NCBI GenBank assembly: GCA_030043175.1
Contig: JASHYD010000301.1
Location: forward strand, 1 to 5,219
Direction: 5' to 3'
Source: Xanthobacteraceae bacterium
GTDB lineage: Bacteria; Pseudomonadota; Alphaproteobacteria; Rhizobiales; Xanthobacteraceae
DNA length: 5,219 nucleotides
The first letter of the stretch is position 1. Every line of letters starts with the position of its first letter. This document shows positions 1-5,219 of this stretch, in pieces. The notes beneath the pieces were generated by a model that was given only the letters and a program-made list of their open reading frames with translations, was not told where the DNA came from and did no database searches. The translations under genes and the position numbers were made by a program.

Positions 1-60
1 GGAATTCTCAACAGCCAGGAATTTCGGGCGATCTTGGCCCTTTGCCACGGTCGACGAAAT

Positions 61-75
61 CACGATCCGATCGTG
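61..75 (-). terminator. Possible weak terminator hairpin after chrA
   Basis: A perfect 6-bp inverted repeat (CACGAT / ATCGTG) with a 3-nt loop lies 24 nt beyond the chrA stop codon. Read on the minus strand, the stem is followed by ATTTCGTC, which is only a poor U-tract. It is correctly placed to end the corA-chrA transcript, but the short stem and weak T-run make it a marginal intrinsic terminator. It could equally be a chance palindrome. Confidence 0.3.
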
Positions 76-99
76 GTCCTGTCATGCGAGCGATAACCG

Positions 100-1314
100 T
101 CAAGCCGGGTGGAAAGCCGCGAGCGCAGCACCGCCCGCCGCACAAAGGATGACGACGATCCAGGGCGGTGTTTGCCACATGAACAGCATTAGAAAGGCCG
201 CTGCCGTAAGGGCAAAATCCCCCGCGCTGGCGATCCCGGCCGTCCAAACAGGTTTGTAGAGTGCGGCGAGCAGAAGCCCCACCACCGCGGCATTGACGCC
301 GCCAAGCGCCGAGTGCGCCCATGGACGCGCGCGAAGCTCGTCCCAAAATGGAAGGGGCCCGATGACCAGCAAAAACGAGGGCAGGAACATTGCGGTGAGA
401 CACAGGATCGCGCCCGCCCACCCGTTAGGCTGCGGTCCCATCACCGCGCCAAGATATGCCGAGAAAGTAAACAACGGACCAGGCACGGCTTGTGCCGCAC
501 CGTAGCCGGCAAGAAAGCTGTCGTTGGTCACCCAGCCTGGCGGGACCACGGCCGCCTGCAGCAAGGGCAGCACCACATGCCCGCCGCCGAACACCAGTGA
601 GCCGGCGCGATAGAATGCATTGACGAGTTGAAGACTCTGGCTCGGGATCGCAGTCGCGAGTAGCGGCAATCCCAACAGCATAACGAAGAACAGGGCAACG
701 GCGACGATCGCCGCTGTTCTGCTGACGGAATGCGGCAGGATAGCATGATCGGTAGGCGCGGCGCTTCGTATCAGCCACAGACCAGCGCCGCCGCCGAGCA
801 ATATTGCACTCACTTGGCCCCAAGCGGACGGAAATGCCGATACGATCGCGGCCGCGGCGACGGCCATGCTGGCGCGCTCGCGGTCAGGTGCCAGCGACCG
901 CATCATTCCGAGGACGGCCTGCGCCACCACCGCCACCGCCGCGACTTTGAGACCATGCAGCCAGCCGCTGCCAAGCGCGTCACCGATCGCGGCAGCTCCG
1001 AAGCCGAACAGCACAAGCGCGATAGCCGACGGCAGCGTAAACCCGGCCCACGCTGCAACGGCGCCTCGATAGCCAGCGCGCGACAGGCCAATGGCAATTG
1101 CGACCTTGCTGCTGGCAGGGCCGGGCAGAAACTGCGAAAGCGCCACCAGGTCCGCATAGGCCTTCTCGTGCAGCCATTTGCGCCGAACAACAAATTCATT
1201 GCGAAAATATCCGAGGTGCGCAACTGGTCCGCCGAAACTGGTCAGCCCGAGCCGCGTGAAGACCGCGAGAACTTCGAGCACGGAGCCAGACGGGCCTTTC
1301 GTGGCAGTAGTCAT
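100..1314 (-). CDS. chrA: Chromate transporter ChrA (two-domain CHR family)
   Basis: Inner-membrane transporter of the CHR superfamily. Characterised members export chromate from the cytoplasm and confer chromate resistance. The 404-aa length fits the long-chain, two-domain form. The two homologous halves are visible: the N-half has LGLTSFGGPVAHLGYF (residues 22-37) and QFLPGPASSK (61-70), and the C-half has FGGGHVVLPLL (242-252) and AAQAVPGPLFTFSAYLGA (273 on). Most of the rest is hydrophobic, Ala/Leu/Val-rich helix. I chose the ATG at 1314 because the family start lies just before the first domain and an AGG lies upstream. The frame stays open to 1425, but that extension is Arg-rich and begins with TTG, so it is probably untranslated. 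The gene lies 186 nt downstream of corA on the same strand. A TTGACC hexamer at 1420-1425 could be a -35 box of its own promoter, but no good -10 was found. No chrB regulator is visible. Family assignment is firm; the actual substrate is inferred. Confidence 0.93.
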   Translation of the reverse strand: MTTATKGPSGSVLEVLAVFTRLGLTSFGGPVAHLGYFRNEFVVRRKWLHEKAYADLVALSQFLPGPASSKVAIAIGLSRAGYRGAVAAWAGFTLPSAIALVLFGFGAAAIGDALGSGWLHGLKVAAVAVVAQAVLGMMRSLAPDRERASMAVAAAAIVSAFPSAWGQVSAILLGGGAGLWLIRSAAPTDHAILPHSVSRTAAIVAVALFFVMLLGLPLLATAIPSQSLQLVNAFYRAGSLVFGGGHVVLPLLQAAVVPPGWVTNDSFLAGYGAAQAVPGPLFTFSAYLGAVMGPQPNGWAGAILCLTAMFLPSFLLVIGPLPFWDELRARPWAHSALGGVNAAVVGLLLAALYKPVWTAGIASAGDFALTAAAFLMLFMWQTPPWIVVILCAAGGAALAAFHPA

Positions 1315-1435
1315 CTGTGCCTGCGTTCGTCCATAAGCGCTGTGATTGCGTTTCGACCATAGCTTAGCCCGTCCCGCGGGGCGATGGCTTGGTCTGGTAA
1401 CCCGCCGCCTAAAGGTTGAGGTCAAAACTCCCGCC

Positions 1436-1468
1436 TTCGCGCGTTGCCATTATCAACCGATGCGCGAA
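1436..1468. repeat. Interrupted inverted repeat between corA and chrA
   Basis: Outer arms TTCGCGC (1436-1442) and GCGCGAA (1462-1468) are perfectly complementary. Inner arms GTTG (1443-1446) and CAAC (1454-1457) extend the stem, with a 4-nt bulge at 1458-1461 and a 7-nt loop. In the minus-strand transcript a run of six T (1472-1467) overlaps the 5' arm instead of following the stem, so this is not a standard intrinsic terminator for corA. Read on the plus strand, the stem is followed by an A-run, not a T-run. It could be an RNA processing or attenuation structure, or a binding site upstream of chrA. The symmetry is seen; the function is unknown. Confidence 0.4.
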
Positions 1469-1500
1469 AAAACTCGTCGGCTGCTTTGCGCACAATCGCG

Positions 1501-2496
1501 CTATAACCACCCTCGCCACTTGAACCAGAGAATTGGGAGGACCGTGCTGAGGACAATCAGCGCGAGGCCGAATTGGTAGCCCCAGGCCCACTGGAGTTCC
1601 GGCATATTCTTGAAATTCATTCCGTAAATGCCCGCCACAAGAGTCGGTGGAATCCCGACGACTGACACAATCGTCAGCACGGTGAAGATGTCGTTCTGCT
1701 TCGTGGAGATGAAACCCAGCACCGCATCCAGCAAGAATTGAACCTTGTCGGACAGATGAGTTTCGTAATCCGTTAACGACAACAAATCGGTCTGGGCGCT
1801 GTTCAAGCGGGTGCGCGTCATGTTTGGTATCCAGTCCCGCTCCGGCTTGACAACGAAAGGAACGATCCGTTGCAGGCCCAGCAGACTGCCGCGAATGCGC
1901 GACAGGCGTTCCCCGGCATTGCCGACTTCAATCAAAGTGCGGTGCAAAGCATCGTTGGATCGCGTCAGGTGCCGCCGCCTCTGGCGCGGCTTTACGAAGA
2001 CGGCTCGCGATAGCGCATCCAGGTCTGCGGCGACGTCTTCGAGCCAGTCCGCGTTAAAATCCACCATCTCATCGACAATTGCGGCAAACACGTCGACACT
2101 CGAGGGGCGTGCGTCGCACTTGGAGAGCTTTGCCGCCACCGTGTCAAACGAACGCAATTGCGTATAGCGGATGGTGACCAGCACGTCGTTCGACTGGACA
2201 AATCCGATCGGCGACAGCGGCTCGTCAACACCACGCCCATGAGAGATAAAGGGAATGCTTAGGAACAGCGCGCCGTTTTCTTCAAAGATGCGGCTGGATG
2301 ACTCCACTTCGCTCAATTCGTCGCGCGAGGGGATTTTGAGCCTGTAATTTCTTTCGACGCTGGCCCTCTCGTCCTCTGTGGGATCGAGAAGGTCGAGCCA
2401 CGACGCCTTGCATGCGGGCTGCCCGTCCGCGCCTTTTCCTCCCCCGCTTGCTTGGGAAGGATCGGTTGGGGCGTAAGCCGGATAGGCTGTCAGCAT
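1501..2496 (-). CDS. corA: CorA-family divalent metal (Mg2+/Co2+) transport protein
   Basis: Pentameric inner-membrane channel family that takes up Mg2+ and often Co2+ or Ni2+; some relatives export Zn2+. The signature YGMNFKNMPEL lies at residues 291-301, with the GMN selectivity motif at 292-294. It sits between two C-terminal membrane helices (about 270-290 and 307-325) and is followed by the short basic tail WFKWRGWL. The cytoplasmic N-terminal domain has WLDLLDPTEDE near residue 33 and a long acidic/helical stretch (VDVFAAIVDEMVDFNADWLE) typical of the CorA funnel. The 331-aa length is normal. I chose the ATG at 2496: it has a GGAG 6 nt upstream and gives the common MLTAY start. The alternative ATG at 2538 adds 14 residues and has a poorly spaced AGG. 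A Gly-rich stretch at residues 18-25 precedes the folded domain. The gene is divergent from the patatin gene and lies upstream of chrA. Ion preference cannot be read from the sequence. Confidence 0.95.
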   Translation of the reverse strand: MLTAYPAYAPTDPSQASGGGKGADGQPACKASWLDLLDPTEDERASVERNYRLKIPSRDELSEVESSSRIFEENGALFLSIPFISHGRGVDEPLSPIGFVQSNDVLVTIRYTQLRSFDTVAAKLSKCDARPSSVDVFAAIVDEMVDFNADWLEDVAADLDALSRAVFVKPRQRRRHLTRSNDALHRTLIEVGNAGERLSRIRGSLLGLQRIVPFVVKPERDWIPNMTRTRLNSAQTDLLSLTDYETHLSDKVQFLLDAVLGFISTKQNDIFTVLTIVSVVGIPPTLVAGIYGMNFKNMPELQWAWGYQFGLALIVLSTVLPILWFKWRGWL

Positions 2497-2502
2497 TTCT
2501 AA

Positions 2503-2506
2503 CTCC
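2503..2506 (-). promoter_or_regulatory. Ribosome binding site deciding the corA start
   Basis: On the minus strand a GGAG lies exactly 6 nt before the ATG at 2496, in an A-rich context. This is a much better spaced Shine-Dalgarno than the one before the upstream in-frame ATG at 2538, where AGG is only 4 nt away. It is the main reason for annotating the shorter CorA. Confidence 0.7.
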
Positions 2507-2567
2507 GTTTTAGCTTTGGCGTGGTCGGCGAGATACATACCACCTGCAGCCGGCTACTCCTTGCCGG

Positions 2568-2593
2568 AATTGCCCGGAGGTATCGAAAGTTCC
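2568..2593 (-). promoter_or_regulatory. Possible degenerate EcfG-type promoter for corA
   Basis: Read on the minus strand, a perfect -35 GGAAC (2593-2589) is followed after 17 nt by AATT (2571-2568), where the EcfG consensus has CGTT. The position, about 70 nt upstream of the chosen corA start, is sensible for a promoter. The -10 half fits badly, so this is a weak candidate. It is listed mainly because the divergent gene has a perfect EcfG site. Confidence 0.2.
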
Positions 2594-3017
2594 CTAGAGC
2601 ACTGCTGCGAGGGGCACGAAGGGCCCGCCATGATGCGCTGTCGCGACGATCGCCAAATCTCGCCGGTTGAAGCAATGCGCCCTCTCGTGGATTGAGGCCG
2701 CGCTATCGGGTCGGTGTGCCTCGACCGCAGGTGGGTGGGCTCGATACGAGATCGCCGGTCCGCGCGGCGAGGGCAGTCGGCGGTCAGTTTGCCCGAATCT
2801 GGAGAGGCCCCTGAACTCGGCCCACATAGCCAATTCGCTCCTGGCGGCAAGATCGAGTTCCTTCCCGTTGCGGATCGCACAGGGCTCTCGCCGCGACCCG
2901 CCATCCGTGGCGCTCGCCTGGCGGCGTCGAAGGTCATCGAGTCTGCAGCGATCCACGCCCGGCCGGCACCGCATGCACATCACGTGTCGTGGCATGGGCG
3001 CTTCTGCCTAGACAGCA
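2594..3017. other. Intergenic stretch with no recognisable gene
   Basis: About 420 nt between the corA leader and the inverted repeats before the patatin promoter. Several frames are open here on both strands, as is usual in GC-rich DNA. The longest minus-strand frame (2995 to 2594, 133 codons, ATG start) is rich in Arg and His and includes RNGKELDLAARSELAMWAEF. I do not recognise it, it has no clear Shine-Dalgarno, and a decayed gene or a chance frame are both possible. The plus-strand frame continuing into the patatin gene from 2714 is probably not translated, because the likely transcription start lies downstream of it. No tRNA, riboswitch or insertion-sequence end was seen. Confidence 0.4.
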
Positions 3018-3040
3018 ACCGGATTAGTCTCCGGTACCGG
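3018..3040. repeat. Overlapping inverted repeats abutting the patatin promoter
   Basis: ACCGGA (3018-3023) and TCCGGT (3030-3035) form a perfect 6-bp inverted repeat around a 6-nt spacer. The second arm also takes part in the 10-bp palindrome CCGGTACCGG (3031-3040). The last two G of the palindrome are the first two bases of the -35 GGAAC. This could be an operator that overlaps the promoter or a coincidence of GC-rich sequence. The symmetry is seen directly; a regulator is only inferred. Confidence 0.35.
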
Positions 3041-3063
3041 AACCTCAACCAAATGATCGCGTT
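3039..3063 (+). promoter_or_regulatory. EcfG (general stress response sigma factor) promoter
   Basis: GGAAC at 3039-3043, a 16-nt spacer, then CGTT at 3060-3063. This matches the known alphaproteobacterial EcfG consensus GGAAC-N16/17-CGTT without mismatch. Transcription would start near 3070, giving a leader of roughly 95 nt before the patatin ATG at 3167. In that case the in-frame upstream ATGs at 2714 and 3053 would not be on the transcript. EcfG is released by the PhyR-NepR partner switch under stress. No other full-length match was noticed when scanning the window by eye. Confidence 0.65.
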
Positions 3064-3158
3064 CATCTTCAGGCTCATGCGAGACCAATGCAACACTTCG
3101 ACGGACTTGTTGAGCGTTTGTACCGCAAGCTTGGGCGAGCATCACAACATCGTTGCGC

Positions 3159-3162
3159 GAGG
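3159..3162 (+). promoter_or_regulatory. Ribosome binding site for the patatin gene
   Basis: GAGG lies 4 nt before the ATG at 3167. The spacing is slightly short but usable. Together with the promoter at 3039-3063 and the position of the conserved patatin domain, it supports a 350-aa product over the long in-frame extension to 2714. Confidence 0.55.
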
Positions 3163-3166
3163 CATC

Positions 3167-4219
3167 ATGCAGACCGCCGCTTCCGACGCCCCGGTCAGTC
3201 ATGATCACGCCTCGCTTTCGATTGATCTCGCGTTGCAAGGCGGCGGCGCTCACGGCGCGTTCACCTGGGGCGTGCTCGACCGCCTCCTCGAAGAGCCCTG
3301 GCTTCAGATTGAGGGAATTTCCGGCACCTCCGCTGGCGCCATGAATGCGGCCGCTCTGGTTCACGGCCATGCCGTGGGCGGGCGCCTCGGCGCCCGAAAG
3401 GCTTTGGTGGATTTTTGGCGCTCCGTCTCCGACGCCGGTCGCTTCAGCCCCGTCCAGCGGGGGCCGCTCGATGTCATTCTGGGCCGCTGGACGCTCGACA
3501 ATTCCCCGGCTTGGATCGCGATGGATATGATGTCGCGCGTGCTTTCGCCCTACGACCTCAACCTCGGCGAATGGAACCCGCTGCGGAATATCCTCAAAGC
3601 GGCATTAGATTTCGAGCGGGTGGCGCAGTCGTCAATCAAGCTTTTCATCACCGCCACCAATGTCGCAACGGGCCGGGCCCGCGTGTTCAGAAACCGCGAC
3701 ATCACACCGGAGGTGCTCATCGCTTCGGCCTGCCTCCCCACGATGTTTCAGGCCATAGAAATCGATGGCGATGCCTATTGGGACGGCGGTTATTCCGGCA
3801 ACCCGACCATCACCCCTCTGGTACGCGAAACTGCATCGCAAGACACCATCATCGTCCCGATCAATCCGATCGAGCGCAAAGGCACGCCGCGCGCGGCGAG
3901 CGACATTCTCAATCGCCTCAATGAGGTCGCGTTCAACGCCGTGCTGCTGAAAGAATTGCGCATGATCGCGCTGTTGCGGCGGGTCGCGGACCCCGGACAT
4001 GAAGAGGGGGAGAAGTGGTCCAAGATGCGGGTGCACTGCGTATCGAACGAGGTGATGACGAAACTCAGCGCCTCCTCCAAACTGATCACCGAGTGGGATT
4101 TCTTCTGCCTGCTGCGCGACGAGGGCCGTCGTGCGGCGCAAGCATTCCTCAACAACCGTGCAGGCGATCTCGGGCGTCGCTCCACGCTCGATCTCGACGT
4201 CTTATTAGCGGGTGTGTGA
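3167..4219 (+). CDS. Patatin-like phospholipase family protein
   Basis: Predicted serine acyl hydrolase acting on phospholipids or other lipid esters through a Ser-Asp dyad. All core motifs are present: the oxyanion-hole loop LALQGGGAHGAF (residues 21-32, GGG at 25-27), the nucleophile elbow GTSAG with Ser55 (53-57), and the DGG motif with catalytic Asp206 (206-208, in YWDGGYSGNP). The patatin domain covers about residues 19-225. The remaining ~125 residues are mainly helical and charged, and I recognise no further domain in them. There is no clear signal peptide or membrane helix, so a cytoplasmic or membrane-peripheral location is likely. The ATG at 3167 was chosen for its GAGG, for the position of the domain, and because it lies downstream of the likely EcfG promoter. 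The frame is open back to 2714, but that part has no domain character. The gene is divergent from corA and convergent with the M28 peptidase gene. Regulation by the general stress response is inferred. The exact substrate is unknown. Confidence 0.92.
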   Translation: MQTAASDAPVSHDHASLSIDLALQGGGAHGAFTWGVLDRLLEEPWLQIEGISGTSAGAMNAAALVHGHAVGGRLGARKALVDFWRSVSDAGRFSPVQRGPLDVILGRWTLDNSPAWIAMDMMSRVLSPYDLNLGEWNPLRNILKAALDFERVAQSSIKLFITATNVATGRARVFRNRDITPEVLIASACLPTMFQAIEIDGDAYWDGGYSGNPTITPLVRETASQDTIIVPINPIERKGTPRAASDILNRLNEVAFNAVLLKELRMIALLRRVADPGHEEGEKWSKMRVHCVSNEVMTKLSASSKLITEWDFFCLLRDEGRRAAQAFLNNRAGDLGRRSTLDLDVLLAGV

Positions 4220-4251
4220 CGCGATTCGACTTGGGGCTTCGCTTCACGCAC
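4212..4251 (+). terminator. Hairpin overlapping the patatin stop codon
   Basis: Positions 4212-4224 and 4239-4251 pair over 13 positions with one mismatch (C4220/T4243) and one G-U pair, around a 14-nt loop. The TGA stop (4217-4219) lies inside the 5' arm. No T-run follows on the plus strand, so it is not a canonical intrinsic terminator. It could be a 3'-end stabilising structure or a Rho-associated end. On the minus strand no T-run follows either. Confidence 0.4.
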
Positions 4252-4550
4252 AGCCGCCGGTCCCGCTCGCGATACCAACCAAGGTGCTGTTGCATCGCTT
4301 AATTTAATCCGTCCTGCCAGGTAAGCAGGCGTCTCCCTGAAGCGCCCGGCCGTTGCTGCTCACCCAGGGCCGGACCTTCGGAGGTCCTGAAATCATCCGC
4401 CAACCTGCGGCCAAGAATGTAAATGACACCGGCTGATAGGTGCGACCATGCTGCGCGTGTCGAGCGATCCCGACGAGCTGCTTGGTGTGCGCCTATGAGC
4501 CGCAGCAGTTTCGCGCACCGAACGGCCGGGGATGCTCGAAGTCACGCCAC
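4252..4550. other. Convergent intergenic stretch without a gene
   Basis: Between the 3' ends of the patatin and M28 peptidase genes. Only very short or low-quality frames occur, for example a 16-codon frame from ATG 4448. It holds one tight hairpin, GGACCT-TCGG-AGGTCC at 4372-4387, with no T-run. A minus-strand frame in its right part and just beyond it (FDRRFNELLMSLRRLARP, near 4562-4615) reads like protein but has no start signal and soon stops. It could be debris of an old insertion. I see no tRNA, sRNA or intact mobile element. Confidence 0.4.
4372..4387. repeat. Short perfect inverted repeat, 6-bp stem and 4-nt loop
   Basis: GGACCT and AGGTCC flank TCGG. The stem is perfect and GC-rich and lies 150 nt past the patatin stop. 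There is no T-run on either side, so it is not called a terminator. It may only be a stable RNA stem at the end of a read-through transcript. Confidence 0.4.
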
Positions 4551-4572
4551 AAAAACACCGGCCTCGCGAGGC
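4551..4572 (-). terminator. Possible terminator for the M28 peptidase gene
   Basis: The perfect 12-nt palindrome GCCTCGCGAGGC (4561-4572) can fold as a 4-bp stem with a CGCG loop. Read on the minus strand it is followed, after 5 nt, by five T (4555-4551). It lies about 70 nt beyond the peptidase stop codon. The order of parts is right for an intrinsic terminator, but the stem is short and the T-run is offset. A second palindrome, GCTCATGAGC, lies at 4580-4589. Confidence 0.25.
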
Positions 4573-4640
4573 GCCGCAAGCTCATGAGCAGCTCATTGAA
4601 TCGTCGGTCGAAATGACCTCGCCGCGCCGGCCGACTATCG

Positions 4641-5219
4641 CTACCGCTCTCCCAGCCGGAGCGTGCTCTTCAAGATCGTCGCGTCGCGGGCAAATTCGAC
4701 CTCCACGGTTTGCCCCGGAGTGACGTCCCTGAGCGCGTCCGCCAAGGCCCTCAAGTTGGAGGTTTTGACGCCGCCGAGAGCGAGAAGCCGGTCGCCCGGT
4801 TTGATCCCGGCGCTGTCGGCCCCGGATCCCGGCTGCACGCCGCCAACGCGTACGCCTTCGCCCTGGTCCGTCATGTCGGGCACGATCCCGGTGGCTGCCC
4901 GGCGGGCGGCAGTGGGCGCCGCCGGGCGCGCCGTCGCCGTGGCCGCCGTACCGGAATAATTCAGCGGCTCGGCTCGTGCAGCCAGATAATCGACTGCCTC
5001 CTTGAGGATGGCTGCAACCTTGACCATTCCCGCATAATCGATCTTGTCGGCTGTGTCCGATGGGCGGTGATAATCGTTCGCCGTGGAGGCAAACAGCTGC
5101 ACGGCCGGAACGCCAGCTTCGACGAACGCCGTGTGGTCCGATCCCTCGAGTTCCTGCGTAACCACTTGCGTTGGTATGCCGGTCACCGCGCTCGCCCCCA
5201 TGAAGATGAACGGCAATTC
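4641..5219 (-). CDS. M28-family zinc peptidase with C-terminal PDZ domain (5' end outside window)
   Basis: C-terminal 192 residues of a larger protein; the reading frame runs off the right edge, and the TTG at 5216 is an internal Leu codon, not a start. Residues 25-43 (EGSDHTAFVEAGVPAVQLF) and NDYHRPSDTADKID (48-61) are the end of an M28 aminopeptidase catalytic domain. His51 corresponds to the last zinc ligand of the family. An Ala/Thr/Pro-rich linker follows (about 90-110), then a PDZ domain (about 118-188) with GVQPGSGADSAGIKPGDRLL and a closing beta-strand. M28 enzymes with this layout use two zinc ions to release N-terminal residues and are often exported. The signal peptide and the other metal ligands would lie outside the window, so activity and location cannot be judged. 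It is convergent with the patatin gene. The family call is firm. Confidence 0.9.
   Translation of the reverse strand, partial: ELPFIFMGASAVTGIPTQVVTQELEGSDHTAFVEAGVPAVQLFASTANDYHRPSDTADKIDYAGMVKVAAILKEAVDYLAARAEPLNYSGTAATATARPAAPTAARRAATGIVPDMTDQGEGVRVGGVQPGSGADSAGIKPGDRLLALGGVKTSNLRALADALRDVTPGQTVEVEFARDATILKSTLRLGER

Noticed and set aside
425..823. 132-codon minus-strand frame inside chrA.
   Set aside because: Lies wholly within the well-supported chrA gene in another frame and has Arg/Cys-rich shadow composition.
1315..1425. In-frame N-terminal extension of ChrA.
   Set aside because: Begins with TTG and is Arg/Ser-rich with no membrane character; the ATG at 1314 gives the normal family start and length.
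2714..3166. In-frame N-terminal extension of the patatin gene (151 more residues).
   Set aside because: No domain character, no good Shine-Dalgarno at 2714, and the EcfG promoter would start transcription downstream of it.
3008..3370. 120-codon minus-strand frame opposite the start of the patatin gene.
   Set aside because: It overlaps the conserved patatin GGG and GTSAG coding sequence and the promoter; it is explained as a shadow frame of GC-rich DNA.
4279..4310. GGTGCTGTTGCATCG resembling the end of IS6-family elements.
   Set aside because: Only a loose match from memory, with no second end, no target duplication and no transposase nearby.
4532..4723. 63-codon plus-strand frame in the convergent gap.
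   Set aside because: Low-complexity, Arg/Pro/Ser-rich, overlaps the peptidase coding region antisense and has no ribosome binding site.
5214..5216. TTG as a start codon of the peptidase fragment.
   Set aside because: The frame continues to the edge of the window and the sequence is in the middle of the M28 catalytic domain.
1..5219. CRISPR array, tRNA, rRNA or an anti-phage type gene cluster.
   Set aside because: No regularly spaced repeats, no cloverleaf-like segment and no defence-related domain were found on either strand; a lone patatin gene next to ordinary transporters is not evidence for a CBASS-type system.

Overview
The window looks like a piece of chromosome from a GC-rich alphaproteobacterium, most likely of the order Rhizobiales (Bradyrhizobium-like). 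This rests on the GC-rich codon use, the style of the CorA, ChrA and patatin proteins, and an upstream element that exactly fits the alphaproteobacterial general-stress sigma factor EcfG. The genus is an inference from memory of the families; no search was possible.

Layout. Positions 100-2496 hold two membrane-transport genes on the minus strand: corA (divalent metal channel, 331 aa) and, 186 nt downstream of it, chrA (two-domain chromate transporter, 404 aa). Positions 2497-3166 form a long divergent intergenic region. It holds the corA ribosome binding site, about 400 nt with no recognisable gene, a pair of overlapping inverted repeats, and a perfect GGAAC-N16-CGTT promoter reading rightward. 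Positions 3167-4219 encode a 350-aa patatin-like phospholipase on the plus strand, ending in a hairpin that includes its stop codon. Positions 4252-4640 are a convergent intergenic region with small palindromes and no credible gene. Positions 4641-5219 are the C-terminal part of an M28-family zinc peptidase with a PDZ domain, on the minus strand and cut by the right edge of the window.

How it fits together. The genes do not form an obvious pathway. corA and chrA could be co-transcribed as an ion-transport pair, although the 186-nt gap also allows a separate chrA promoter. The patatin gene is the best regulatory story: its promoter fits the PhyR-NepR-EcfG general stress response, which would make the lipase a stress-induced membrane or lipid remodelling enzyme. 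No CRISPR array, tRNA, rRNA or intact mobile element was seen. The most interesting signal is regulatory, not a new multi-gene system.
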